DNA of 59,801 nt. Origin: Actinomycetota bacterium. Its GTDB lineage: Bacteria > Actinomycetota > Actinomycetes > Actinomycetales > Dermatophilaceae. The position numbers and the translations under genes were made by a program. The stretch lies in contig JAIUOP010000017.1 of the NCBI GenBank assembly GCA_020161815.1, forward strand, positions 1 to 59,801, given 5' to 3'. The notes under the pieces were generated by a model, which ran no database searches, was not told the DNA's origin, and saw only the letters and a list, made by a program, of their open reading frames with translations. Positions 1-8,214 of the stretch are shown piece after piece; within the stretch, counting starts at the first letter, position 1; every line of letters begins with the position of its first letter.

Positions 1-108
1 CCCCTGCGCTCCGCGACCATCGCGATCAATGGCGCCCAGCAGACCCTCCCGCCCCAGATCGACACAGAGCAGCAAGCGATCCTCGACGCCCTCAACCCAA
101 GGCACTAA
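1..108 (+). CDS. C-terminal end of an unidentified protein (possible transposase tail)
   Basis: An open frame enters from the left edge and ends at TAA (106-108), giving 35 residues that finish in ILDALNPRH. The tail has a short beta-like stretch (SATIAINGAQQTLPPQID) reminiscent of the C-terminus of some actinobacterial IS transposases, but too little is present to assign a family. It lies about 40 bp before a tandem repeat array fused to a tRNA gene, a setting that fits mobile DNA. The transposase idea is inference only. Confidence 0.4.
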   Translation, partial: PLRSATIAINGAQQTLPPQIDTEQQAILDALNPRH

Positions 109-150
109 GCAAATGACCGAAGTCAGGTCGGACGAAGTCCCGAGCCAGCG

Positions 151-279
151 GAGGGCGTGGTGGGTCCTACGGCCACCGGGAACGAAGTGAGCGGAGGGCG
201 TGGTGGGTCCTACGGCCACCGGGAACGAAGTGAGCGGAGGGCGTGGTGGGTCCTACGCCCACCGGGAACGAAGTGAGCG
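151..279. repeat. 43-bp tandem repeat, three copies, running into tRNA-Ser
   Basis: The unit beginning GAGGGCGTGGTGGGTCC starts at 151, 194 and 237, a period of exactly 43 bp, with only a single-base change near position 258. A fourth start at 280 is the 3' end of the tRNA-Ser gene, so each unit carries a copy of the last ~10 nt of the tRNA (GGAGGGCGTGG on the plus strand). A degenerate earlier half-unit (GACGAAGT, 131-138) may precede the array. The unit holds a weak 5-bp stem, GGTGG...CCACC. Duplication of a tRNA 3' end is typical of integrase attachment sites; slippage is the alternative. Confidence 0.85.
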
Positions 280-364
280 GAGGGCGTGGGATTCGAACCC
301 ACGTGAGGCTTGCACCCCAAGCGGTTTTCAAGACCGCCGCACTAGGCCACTATGCGAGCCCTCC
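278..364 (-). tRNA. tRNA-Ser (anticodon TGA)
   Basis: Read on the minus strand, the acceptor arms GGAGGGC and GCCCTCC pair over 7 bp. The anticodon stem-loop GCGGTCTTGAAAACCGC presents TGA, the T-arm reads GTGGGTTCGAATCCCAC, and there is a long variable arm typical of class II tRNAs. The length is about 87 nt including a G discriminator. CCA is not encoded. The 3' end is the junction with the 43-bp tandem repeats. Confidence 0.95.
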
Positions 365-475
365 AACGGTCGGTGAGCGCACGGCATACCGACCGAGGAC
401 CAAGGGTATGCCGTGCCGGGACTCCTGCGCCCACCCCACCCACGGGTAGGGTCGGAGGCCGACGGAAGGACCGAC

Positions 476-820
476 ATGGGCAAGCTGGGTTTCCTCGCCG
501 GGATGGCGGCCGGGTACGTGCTGGGCGCACGCGCCGGCAAGCAGCGGTACGCGCAGATCAAGACCGTCTCGGGCAAGGTCTGGAACAGCGCACCAGTGCA
601 GAAGCAGGTCGCCACCGCCAAGGAGGCGGCCAAGACCAAGGCAGCGCCCGTCGTCGCCGACCTGGTCGGGGACGCGGCCAAGCAGGCCGCCGAACGACTG
701 CGTGCGCAGCGAACCGTCACCTCGGAGGTCGCCACCCCGACGCGCCAGTCCGCGAGCAGCGATGCGTGGGTGACGCCTCCGGCCGGTCCCGACCCGTGGG
801 CCCAGGCGACCCGCCCTTGA
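476..820 (+). CDS. YtxH-like membrane-associated small protein
   Basis: The protein has 114 residues. It opens with one short hydrophobic, glycine-rich segment (GKLGFLAGMAAGYVLGARAGKQRY), characteristic of YtxH-domain proteins, followed by a lysine/alanine-rich amphipathic region (about residues 30-80) and a Pro/Ser-rich tail. ATG 476 is chosen because AGGA lies upstream and the hydrophobic segment begins at once; the longer in-frame N-terminus is Arg/Pro-rich and looks non-coding. Family members are often stress-induced, but function is not established. A strong hairpin follows directly. Confidence 0.75.
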   Translation: MGKLGFLAGMAAGYVLGARAGKQRYAQIKTVSGKVWNSAPVQKQVATAKEAAKTKAAPVVADLVGDAAKQAAERLRAQRTVTSEVATPTRQSASSDAWVTPPAGPDPWAQATRP

Positions 821-830
821 CGCGACCGGC

Positions 831-866
831 GGTGGTCCTGCCGCCCCCTACTGCGGCAGGACCACC
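831..866 (+). terminator. Hairpin terminator after the YtxH-like gene
   Basis: A perfect 14-bp stem, GGTGGTCCTGCCGC / GCGGCAGGACCACC, with an 8-nt loop, starts 10 bp after the stop codon. There is no U-tract, as is common in high-GC actinobacteria. The rest of the gap up to 1083 shows only the Shine-Dalgarno AGGAG of the next gene. Confidence 0.75.
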
Positions 867-1083
867 GTCCCCATCCGGGGTCGCGCCCGCCCCTGCCGGG
901 CGCATCCGTCAGGTAAGGATGACCGCGGCGCCCCGTTGATACATGCCGAGTCCTCGATTCCTCACGCTGCTCTCAGCGAGCGAGGTATCAGAACGAGGGC
1001 TCAAGGCTCCTGCGTACTGACAGGTATCTCACTACGCTGCTGCACCTGGCCCTCGAGCCATCGGCTGCGCCCTAGGAGTCAAC

Positions 1084-2700
1084 ATGGACGGCACCATCCC
1101 CGGCGAGAAGTGGTTCCCCCGCCCCCGTCACCCGCAGCCCGCCCCACCGCACCGGCGCCGACCCCTGGTCGTGGTGCCCGGGTCGGCGGTCCGCCGGCTC
1201 GGGGCTCGCCTGCTGGACCCGGTGACCGCCACGGTCATCGGCGGCGAGCGAACCCAGCTGGAAGCCACCATCTACCGCGGTGACCGGCTGCTCGTGCGCG
1301 GGCTCCCGGGCAGCCACCAGTTCGCCTCCCTCGCCGAGCTGCTGCCCAGGACCTGGGTCGTCCGAGAGGAGGAGCGCCATCCCTGGCAGGCCGTCGCCGA
1401 GGAGTTCGGCCTCGTCGAGGACCTGGCCGCGGTCGCCGTCACCGAGGTCGTGCTCGAGGTGGCTCCTGGGATCGCGGCCTCCACTCCCGATGCCTGGGAA
1501 GTCCTCCAGCAGCACCGGCAGGCCCTCGGCGGGGACCTCGAGCGAGCCGTCCCCCGTCAGGTCGGCCTCTCCCACCTCCTCATCTCGAGCGGCCATGGCG
1601 ACGGCATCGGTCACGGTGACGGCATCGGCCATGGCGATGGCATCGGTCACGGTGACGGCATCGGTCACGGCGATGGCATCGGCCATGGCGACGGCATCGG
1701 TGGCGCGGTGGCCCGCTTCCCCGTCCAGTGGGGAGCGAGGTCTGAAGCGGCCACCCACCGGCATCGCAAGGCCAGGCCCGTGGTCGCCCTGCTCGACACC
1801 GGCCTGGGAGCCCACCCGTGGTTCCCCGAGGACGACTCCCCGGACAGCCTCGCCGTGCGCGAGGTCACCCTCGGCGGGAAGCGCATCGGTCGCCTCGTCA
1901 CGCCGGACGACGACCCGGAGGCCACCGGCATCACGCTCGATCCCGTCAACGGCTTCCTCGACCCCCTCGCCGGGCACGGCACGTTCATCGCGGGCATCGT
2001 CCGCCAGCACTGCCCCGGCGCCCAGATTCTCTCCGTCCCGGTGATGTGGGGTGACGGCGTCGCCGACGAGAAGGACGTCATCGACGCACTCACCGGCCTC
2101 TACCTGCGCCACCTCATCGGCGAGCGCACCGGCCAGCCCGAGCTGTGCATCGACGTCATCTCGCTGTCCTTCGGCTACCACCACGAGACACCCTCGACCT
2201 TCGAGGACGAGTCGGGCCTGTTCACCATCCTCCAGGCACTTTCGGCCGCCGGCGTCGTCGTCGTGTGCGGGGCGGGCAATGACGCCTCGACCACCGAGTT
2301 CTACCCTGCGGCCCTCGCACGCACTCCCGCCCCCGGAGCCCCGCTGGTGAGCGTCGGGGCCACCAACCCCGGGAGCCGGCGGGTGACCGCCTTCTCCAAC
2401 ACCGGGGACTGGGTGCGTGCCTATCGACCCGGAGTCGCGGTGGTCAGCACCATGCCGACCACCTTCAACGGCTCCCTCCAGGGCCAGGTGCGCAGCGCGA
2501 ATCCGGAACTTCCAGAGCGTGGCTCGATGGACGCGGACGACTTCTCCGGCGGCTTCGGCGTGTGGAGCGGGACCTCGTTCGCCGCACCCGCGCTCGCCGG
2601 CGACATCGCCGCGCAGCTCCTCGGCCAGGACACGAGCCGCTGGCAGGACCGGGTCGGGGCCGCACGCACGGCCGTCGACTCCGCACTGGGGCAGTCATGA
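1084..2700 (+). CDS. Subtilisin-like (S8) serine protease of a CHAT-associated operon
   Basis: This 538-residue protein carries a complete S8 catalytic triad: D238 in LLDTG, H298 in GHGTF and S498 in GTSFAAP, with the oxyanion Asn in GAGND. No signal peptide or membrane segment is visible, so it is probably cytoplasmic. Residues 1-165 are a non-protease N-terminal region. Residues 170-205 are six tandem GHGDGI hexapeptides linking it to the peptidase domain. AGGAG lies 5 nt before ATG 1084. The stop overlaps the sigma factor start (ATGA), and subtilase, sigma factor, small protein and TPR-CHAT form one transcription unit. A proteolytic signalling role is inferred; the substrate is unknown. 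Confidence 0.9.
   Translation: MDGTIPGEKWFPRPRHPQPAPPHRRRPLVVVPGSAVRRLGARLLDPVTATVIGGERTQLEATIYRGDRLLVRGLPGSHQFASLAELLPRTWVVREEERHPWQAVAEEFGLVEDLAAVAVTEVVLEVAPGIAASTPDAWEVLQQHRQALGGDLERAVPRQVGLSHLLISSGHGDGIGHGDGIGHGDGIGHGDGIGHGDGIGHGDGIGGAVARFPVQWGARSEAATHRHRKARPVVALLDTGLGAHPWFPEDDSPDSLAVREVTLGGKRIGRLVTPDDDPEATGITLDPVNGFLDPLAGHGTFIAGIVRQHCPGAQILSVPVMWGDGVADEKDVIDALTGLYLRHLIGERTGQPELCIDVISLSFGYHHETPSTFEDESGLFTILQALSAAGVVVVCGAGNDASTTEFYPAALARTPAPGAPLVSVGATNPGSRRVTAFSNTGDWVRAYRPGVAVVSTMPTTFNGSLQGQVRSANPELPERGSMDADDFSGGFGVWSGTSFAAPALAGDIAAQLLGQDTSRWQDRVGAARTAVDSALGQS
1591..1698 (+). repeat. 18-bp coding minisatellite (six GHGDGI units)
   Basis: Six 18-bp units of the form GGCCATGGCGACGGCATC or GGTCACGGTGACGGCATC encode GHGDGI six times inside the subtilase gene. 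Units alternate between two synonymous versions (GGC CAT and GGT CAC), so the array grew by duplicating more than one unit. The phase is a multiple of three, so copy-number change would keep the frame. Confidence 0.95.
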
Positions 2701-3281
2701 CACCCGGGGCACCGGCCAAGGACCTGGCCGTCCTCGCCGCGGATGCCCTGTCGGCGCACCGGCTCGGCGACTCCCGTGCGATGGGCGAGATGGTCACGCG
2801 CATCACCCCCTTGCTGTGGCGGGTGGCCCGAGCGCAAGGACTCGATCCGCAGGCGGCCGAGGACGTCGTCCAGACGGCCTGGGTGCGACTGGTGGAGTCC
2901 GCGGACGCGATCGCCAGCCCTCAGGCCACGTTGAGCTGGCTGCTGGTGACGACCCGGCGCGAGGCCTGGAACGTCAGTCGCAAGACGCGCCACGTCGTGG
3001 CCACGTCACCCGAGGACCTTCCCGAAGCCGACCCGGCGCCGGCCGTCGAGGAGGCCGTCGTCGCCGAGGCCGGCAATGCCGTGCTCTGGCGGCACGTGCG
3101 CGACCTGTCCCGCACCTGCCAGCAGCTCCTCGCAGTGCTGGCGCAGGCCGCCAAGCCGGACTACCGCGCCATCAGCGAAGCCTTCGGTATGCCGATCGGC
3201 AGCATCGGCCCCACCCGCGGTCGCTGCCTGGCCAAGCTGCGCCTCTCGCTCGAGGCCGACCCGGAGTGGGTGAGGTCATGA
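2697..3281 (+). CDS. ECF-type RNA polymerase sigma factor
   Basis: The 194-residue protein has the two expected domains. Sigma region 2 spans about residues 30-100 (LLWRVARAQGLDPQAAEDVV then TAWVRLVE and SWLLVTTRREAWN). Region 4 lies near the C-terminus (LSRTCQQLLAVLAQ and a helix-turn-helix ending GSIGPTRGRCLAKLR). Its start overlaps the subtilase stop and its stop overlaps the next start, both as ATGA, so it is translationally coupled in the operon. Its targets cannot be read from sequence. The following small protein could regulate it, but that protein has no recognisable anti-sigma motif such as the HxxxCxxC zinc site. Confidence 0.88.
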   Translation: MTPGAPAKDLAVLAADALSAHRLGDSRAMGEMVTRITPLLWRVARAQGLDPQAAEDVVQTAWVRLVESADAIASPQATLSWLLVTTRREAWNVSRKTRHVVATSPEDLPEADPAPAVEEAVVAEAGNAVLWRHVRDLSRTCQQLLAVLAQAAKPDYRAISEAFGMPIGSIGPTRGRCLAKLRLSLEADPEWVRS

Positions 3282-3775
3282 CGTCCAGCAGTCGCGAGGA
3301 CCAGCTCGCCATGGAGCCGATGGACGCGCTCGACGAGGAGCTGCTCGCCCGGATCCACCACCTCCACCTCACCCGCGACCCGATGCCGGACGGGCTGGTC
3401 GACCGGATCAGCTTCGCGATGACGGTGGCGGCCCTCGAGGCCGACGTCGCCCAGACGGTCGCCGAGAGTGGGCTCACCGCGGCCGGTGCCCGCTCGACCT
3501 CCTACGACCGTGCCACGCGGGTCACCTTCGCCCATGGCGACTTCTCGGCCATGGTCACGATCGACATCGGTCGCGACGGATCGGGTGACGTCCACGGATG
3601 GATCCCCGAGCCCGGGATCGATGTCGAGCTTCGCGAGCGCTCGCGGGCCCAGACGGTGCCGGCCGATGGGGACGGCCGCTTCCACTTCTCCGGCGTCGAG
3701 CGCGGACTGGTCCATCTCGTCTTCCACCGGCACGGTGGTCACCGGCCGATCATCACGCCCACCCTGGAGATCTGA
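3278..3775 (+). CDS. Small protein with carboxypeptidase-regulatory-like beta domain
   Basis: The protein has 165 residues and no signal peptide or membrane segment. The N-terminal half is helical and acidic (LDEELLARIHHLHLTRDPMP, SFAMTVAALEADVA). Residues from about 105 onward (GWIPEPGIDVELRERS, ADGDGRFHFSGVERGLVHL) look like the beta-sandwich used in carboxypeptidase-regulatory-like or Cna-B-like folds. It sits between the sigma factor and the TPR-CHAT gene, overlapping the former by ATGA and separated from the latter by 3 nt. It may be an adaptor or anti-sigma-like partner; this is inferred from position only. Confidence 0.75.
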   Translation: MTSSSREDQLAMEPMDALDEELLARIHHLHLTRDPMPDGLVDRISFAMTVAALEADVAQTVAESGLTAAGARSTSYDRATRVTFAHGDFSAMVTIDIGRDGSGDVHGWIPEPGIDVELRERSRAQTVPADGDGRFHFSGVERGLVHLVFHRHGGHRPIITPTLEI

Positions 3776-3778
3776 GCA

Positions 3779-6379
3779 CTGGCGACCGCCCCGACCCTCA
3801 ACGAGCTCCACCAACAGGCCATCAGCGCCAACGCCGGTGGGCACTACCGGCGCGCACGCGACCTCATCGGGCAGGCCCTGGCGATGCCCGAGGCCACCGG
3901 CGACGACGTGAGCGGACACCCGAGCGACCAGGTCGCCTGGCGCATCGCCAGGGCGAGGGTGCGGATCACGTCGGCGCTGACGAGCCTGGCGCTGGACGGT
4001 CTCGGGCCGGCCATGGCGGAGCTGGACCTCGCGCGGCGGGAGGCCCGTGACCTCGGCGACTCGCTCCTGTCGAGCCGATGCGACCTGCAGGAGGCGGCCC
4101 TCCACGTGTGGTGCGCGCAGTGGCCGGAGGCCATCGACGCGATCGATCGGGTCCGGCCGTTCCTGGCGGAGCTCCCGCCGAACGAGCAGTGTGCTGCGCT
4201 GCTCAATGGCGGGCTGGCGCACATCTCATGGGGCAGCCTCGAGTCGGGACGACGTGACCTCGAGCAGGCCCTCGCCCTTGCCGGCACCCACGGCCTGGTC
4301 AACCAGGCCTTCAAGGCCCAGCACAACCTGGGGTGCCTGCGCTACATCGAGGGGGACATCCCGGGGGCACTGTCACTGCTCCGCCGCGCGCGGGACCTCG
4401 GTGGCGCGGTCAACTCCACGCGCACCGACCTCGACCTGGCCCAGGTCCTGCTGGAGGCGGGACTGGTCACCGAGGCCGAGCACTTGCTGAAGAGTGCCCT
4501 GGCGCAGGCGCGGGCCGAGGAGCAGGGGGTCGAGGTCGGCGACCTCCACCTCGACCTCGCCCGCTGCGCCCTCGTCGTCGACGACCTTGCCCTGGCTCAC
4601 GAGCATGCAGAGGCGGCCGCCGGGGCATTCACCGAGCGCGGGGCCCGGGGGCGGGCCACCTCGGCGCGCCTGGTGGCCGCCCTGGCCGAGCTGGTGAGCG
4701 GTCATCCGGCGACGGACACGACGCAGCTGTGGCCGCTCATCGAGGACGCCGTGGCCGGCCCGACCGACGTCGGCGTGGCGGGCCAGGCCTGCCGCGTGGC
4801 GGCCGAGCTCAAGCTCAGCGAGGGCGATCACGACGGCGCTCGGGCGTGGCTGGACCGGCTGGGGCAGCTCTCCGGGCTCGGGCTGGGCGACGCGGCCCAC
4901 GCGGCGCTCCTGCGCGCACGACTCGCGGCCGCGGAGGGCCGCGACGAGGCAGCCGCGACGGCACTGGCCGGTGCCGCGGGACTGGTCTCGACGCGACAGG
5001 GCGCGAGCTCGAGCCTGGAGGTGCGCGCCGGCCTGGCCCTGCACGCCCGACGCCTGCGGGAGGAGGACCTCAGGCGTGCCCACCGCAGGGCCGAGGTCTC
5101 GGACGTCGTCGACACGGCGGAACGCTGGCGGGCCAGCTCGCTGCGCCTCCCGTTGTCGGTGGGGACCCACCCTGAGGTCGCAGGCCCGTTGGAGGACCTG
5201 CGCCGACTGCGCCAGCGCCTCGCCATCACCCCGCCCTCGGACGAGGGACGTGAGGAGCTCGAGCGCGAGGCACGGCTCCTCTCGGAACGCGTCTCCGCGC
5301 TCGGGCGCGAGATGGCTGTCGACCAGCCCGTCGCGGACCGGGCGCCGGTGCGCCTGACGGACCTGCGCTCCTCGACCCTGCTCGCCGACGGCCTGACCAC
5401 CTGCTGCTTCCACGCGAGCGATGGTCGGCTCTTCCGGGTGGACGTCTCCGACTCGGGCTGCCAGGTCCACGACCTCGGTCCGCGCGACCCGTTGCGGGCC
5501 TCCGCCGCTCGGGCCCAGCAGGACCTGACCGACCTCGCCCATGCCGGTCACGAACCGCGGATCGCCGCCCTGGTCCGAGCCGCCCTGGAGCGCACCTTGG
5601 GGGAGCTCGAGGCCCGCCTGCTGGGCCACCTGCGGCTGGAACGTTCCGCACCCGTCGCCATCGTCCCCACCGAGGAGCTCCTCCTCGTCCCGTGGCGCGC
5701 CTTCACCGCGCTGCACGGGCGAGCCGTGGTGATCGCCCCGTCACTGACGCACCTGCTGGGCGAGGTCGAGGACCACTCGTCCGGCCAGGGGGTCACCCTG
5801 TCCGTGCTGGCCGGCCCCGGCCTCACGCATGCGGTGTCCGAGGTCGAGGCCGTCGCACACGCCTGGCGGGGCCGGGAGACGGTGCTGCGCTCCGCGGCCA
5901 CCGCCGCCGACCTGCGCGCTGCCCTGGTCTCGAGCCAGGTCGTGCACGTGGCGGCCCACGGACACCATGAGCCGCAGAGCCCGCTCCTGTCGTCCCTGAC
6001 CCTGGCGGACGGCCCCGCGTTCGCCCACGAGCTGGCCGCCGGCGGCGACACCGGTCACGTCGTGCTCTCTGCGTGCGACGTGGGGCGAGCGGAGGTCCTC
6101 ACCGGGGACGAGCCCCTGGGCCTGGTCGCTGCCCTCTGGTCACGGGGCGTCGGCAGCGTCGTCGCGTCGGTCGCCCCGGTCGACGACGCCGTGGTCGCGC
6201 GGGCCATGCCTGACTACCACCGCCACCTCGCCAGCGGTCGCCCGGCATCCCACGCCCTGCTCGAGGCGTGCGGGGACGACCCTGCGCTGGCCACGTTCGC
6301 CGTCTTCGGTCGCGACTGGCGACTCGAGCAGCCCACACCTCAGATGAAGAGCGCCGGCTCCCGGAACAACGCCTCGTAG
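3779..6379 (+). CDS. TPR-CHAT domain protein (caspase-like), apparent CTG start
   Basis: From CTG 3779 the protein has 866 residues. The N-terminal two-thirds are TPR-like helical repeats (for example [20 protein letters not shown], then [20 protein letters not shown]), and the C-terminal ~200 residues are a CHAT domain with catalytic His727 (HVAAHGH) and Cys766 (LSACDVG). The usual ATG (3884) would remove 35 residues of good TPR-like sequence; no ATG, GTG or TTG lies between the in-frame stop at 3773 and 3884, whereas GGAGA (3766-3770) stands 8 nt before CTG 3779. CHAT proteins are clan CD cysteine peptidases related to caspases and separase. The last 40 bp overlap the convergent cysE gene. 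Confidence 0.88.
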   Translation: MATAPTLNELHQQAISANAGGHYRRARDLIGQALAMPEATGDDVSGHPSDQVAWRIARARVRITSALTSLALDGLGPAMAELDLARREARDLGDSLLSSRCDLQEAALHVWCAQWPEAIDAIDRVRPFLAELPPNEQCAALLNGGLAHISWGSLESGRRDLEQALALAGTHGLVNQAFKAQHNLGCLRYIEGDIPGALSLLRRARDLGGAVNSTRTDLDLAQVLLEAGLVTEAEHLLKSALAQARAEEQGVEVGDLHLDLARCALVVDDLALAHEHAEAAAGAFTERGARGRATSARLVAALAELVSGHPATDTTQLWPLIEDAVAGPTDVGVAGQACRVAAELKLSEGDHDGARAWLDRLGQLSGLGLGDAAHAALLRARLAAAEGRDEAAATALAGAAGLVSTRQGASSSLEVRAGLALHARRLREEDLRRAHRRAEVSDVVDTAERWRASSLRLPLSVGTHPEVAGPLEDLRRLRQRLAITPPSDEGREELEREARLLSERVSALGREMAVDQPVADRAPVRLTDLRSSTLLADGLTTCCFHASDGRLFRVDVSDSGCQVHDLGPRDPLRASAARAQQDLTDLAHAGHEPRIAALVRAALERTLGELEARLLGHLRLERSAPVAIVPTEELLLVPWRAFTALHGRAVVIAPSLTHLLGEVEDHSSGQGVTLSVLAGPGLTHAVSEVEAVAHAWRGRETVLRSAATAADLRAALVSSQVVHVAAHGHHEPQSPLLSSLTLADGPAFAHELAAGGDTGHVVLSACDVGRAEVLTGDEPLGLVAALWSRGVGSVVASVAPVDDAVVARAMPDYHRHLASGRPASHALLEACGDDPALATFAVFGRDWRLEQPTPQMKSAGSRNNAS

Positions 6380-6960
6380 GGATCCTCGCCGGGCTGGGAC
6401 GGCATACGGTATGCCGCGGGGACGCCAGTTGCGATGGCGCCCTGCGGAACGTCCTTCACCACAACGGAATTCGCGCCGATCTGCGCGCCATCGCCCACCT
6501 CGATGTCGCCGAGGACCCGCGCCCCGGCCCCGATGGTGACGCCGTCGCCGAGGGTGGGATGCCGCTTGGTGCCGCGAGCGAGGGACCGGCCCCCAAGGGT
6601 GACGCCGTGGTAGAGCATGACGTCGTCGCCGACGACGGCGGTCTCGCCGATGACGACACCCATCCCGTGGTCGATGAAGAAGCGTCGGCCGAGGGTGGCC
6701 CCGGGGTGGATCTCCACTCCGGTCACGGAGCGCACGACGGTGGAGAAGATGCGGGCCGTCGGGCGGCCCAGGCCCCCGCCCTCCCACAGCTTGTGGGAGA
6801 GGCGGTGGGCCCAGATGGCGTGCAGGCCGGGCGAGTTGACGATGACGTCCGCGCGTGAGGCGGCCGCCGGGTCGCGGGCGATCGCGGCGTCGACGTCCTC
6901 ACGGATCGCGGTGCGCGCGGCCCGGAGGCCACGCGCGATCCGGGAGCCGGGCAGGGGCAT
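6340..6960 (-). CDS. cysE: Serine O-acetyltransferase
   Basis: This 206-residue enzyme transfers acetyl from acetyl-CoA to L-serine, the first step of cysteine synthesis. An N-terminal helical part ([24 protein letters not shown]) precedes left-handed beta-helix hexapeptide repeats ([49 protein letters not shown]). The catalytic H in IDHG and the HGVTLGG loop are present. It starts 2 nt after cysK stops, forming a cysK-cysE operon. Its C-terminal coding end overlaps the CHAT gene tail in convergent orientation. Confidence 0.96.
   Translation of the reverse strand: MPLPGSRIARGLRAARTAIREDVDAAIARDPAAASRADVIVNSPGLHAIWAHRLSHKLWEGGGLGRPTARIFSTVVRSVTGVEIHPGATLGRRFFIDHGMGVVIGETAVVGDDVMLYHGVTLGGRSLARGTKRHPTLGDGVTIGAGARVLGDIEVGDGAQIGANSVVVKDVPQGAIATGVPAAYRMPSQPGEDPYEALFREPALFI
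6400..6416. other. Head-to-head pair of the abundant GTATGCCG octamer
   Basis: CGGCATAC and GTATGCCG are joined with one base between them to give the 17-bp palindrome CGGCATACGGTATGCCG inside the 3' part of cysE. It is the only head-to-head arrangement among about 51 copies of the octamer in this window (see findings). Confidence 0.85.
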
Positions 6961-6962
6961 GG

Positions 6963-7901
6963 TCAGTCGACCAGGCCCTCGAAGAGCACGGTCGAGAGGT
7001 AGCGCTCACCGAAGCTGGGGATGATGACGACGATGGTCTTGCCGGCGTTCTCCGGGCGGGCCGCGACCTGCGCGGCGGCGGCGAGCGCGGCGCCGGAGGA
7101 GATGCCGACGAGCAGCCCCTCGTCGGTGGCGGCCTTGCGGGCCCATTCCACAGCCGTCTCGGCGTTGATGTCGATGACCTCGTCGTAGACCTCGGTGTCG
7201 AGGATCTCGGGGACGAAGTTGGCGCCGATGCCCTGGATCTTGTGCGGGCCGGGGGCGCCGCCGTTGAGGATCGGGGACTCGGCCGGCTCGACGGCGATGA
7301 CCTGCAGGCCGGGCTTGCGCTCCTTGAGCACCTGGCCGACACCGGTGATCGTGCCACCGGTGCCGATGCCCGCGACGACGATGTCGACGGCGCCGTCGGT
7401 GTCGCGCCAGATCTCCTCGGCGGTGGTCTTGCGGTGGATCTCGGGGTTGGCAGCGTTGGCGAACTGGCGAGCCAGCACGGCACCTTCGCGCTCGGCGACG
7501 ATCTCGTCGGCCTTGGCGACCGCACCCTTCATGCCGGTGGACGGGTCGGTGAGGACGAGCTCGGCACCGAAGGCCCGCAGCAGCGCGCGACGCTCCTTGC
7601 TCATCGACTCCGGCATCGCGAGGACGACGTTGTAGCCGCGCGCCGCGCCGACCATCGCCAGGGCGATGCCGGTGTTGCCCGAGGTCGCCTCGACGATGGT
7701 GCCGCCGGGCTTGAGCTCGCCGCTGGCTTCGGCGGCATCGACGATGGCCACGCCGATGCGGTCCTTGACCGAGTTGGCCGGGTTGTAGAACTCGAGCTTG
7801 GCCGCGACGGTCACGCCCTCGGCCGCGTCGGGCACGATGCGGTTGATCCGGACGAGCGGGGTGTTGCCGATGAGCTCGGTGACGTCGGCGTGGATGGGCA
7901 T
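6963..7901 (-). CDS. cysK: Cysteine synthase A (O-acetylserine sulfhydrylase)
   Basis: The 312-residue PLP enzyme makes L-cysteine from O-acetylserine and sulfide. K46 in NSVKDR is the Schiff-base lysine; the substrate loop [10 protein letters not shown] and phosphate-binding GTGGTITG are clear. ATG 7901 is preferred because AGGAGA lies just upstream and the protein opens with the family's [11 protein letters not shown]. The region up to 8214 (about 313 bp) holds its promoter and a degenerate palindromic repeat; TTCATA and GCATAA 17 bp apart on the minus strand near 7960-7990 are weak -35/-10 candidates. Confidence 0.97.
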   Translation of the reverse strand: MPIHADVTELIGNTPLVRINRIVPDAAEGVTVAAKLEFYNPANSVKDRIGVAIVDAAEASGELKPGGTIVEATSGNTGIALAMVGAARGYNVVLAMPESMSKERRALLRAFGAELVLTDPSTGMKGAVAKADEIVAEREGAVLARQFANAANPEIHRKTTAEEIWRDTDGAVDIVVAGIGTGGTITGVGQVLKERKPGLQVIAVEPAESPILNGGAPGPHKIQGIGANFVPEILDTEVYDEVIDINAETAVEWARKAATDEGLLVGISSGAALAAAAQVAARPENAGKTIVVIIPSFGERYLSTVLFEGLVD

Positions 7902-8083
7902 GTGGTCTCTCCTGAGGACGTGACGGTGGTCGCGGGCGACAACGGCGACTGACTTATGCCTATTCCAACAGAGAGTTATGAACGTCCGGAAATCGCCGCC
8001 ACTCCTCGGACGGCTTGCCCGGCCTGCCGTTTGCCGCGGGGCCGGCTCCCGAGGCGCGCCTCCCCGCCTCCCAGCCCAGCCGG

Positions 8084-8121
8084 TCATGCAGAAGGCGGAA
8101 TCCGTTCCCCGATCTGCATGA
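8084..8121. repeat. Dispersed palindromic element, degenerate copy
   Basis: The left arm TCATGCAGAAGGCGGAA, loop TCCG and right arm TTCCCCGATCTGCATGA match the element at 33353-33390. The left arm and loop are nearly identical between copies, while the right arm here has drifted in its inner half, leaving the outer TCATGCAGA...TCTGCATGA pairing intact. It lies in the divergent gap between cysK and the Fe-S protein gene. Confidence 0.8.
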
Positions 8122-8214
8122 CCAGGGCGGACCGCGGCCATGAGACCGAGGGCACCCTGCGACCACGATCACAGGCCCCCCGGCCCGAGGTGGCCGCTCA
8201 CTAGACTCCGGCAC

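Noticed and set aside
1072..2184. Long minus-strand open frame opposite the subtilase gene
   Set aside because: It is antisense to a gene with a complete S8 triad, and its composition (Ala, Asp, Val, Gly runs such as DAVAMADAIAVTDAVTVTD) is a by-product of the GHGDGI repeat and high GC.
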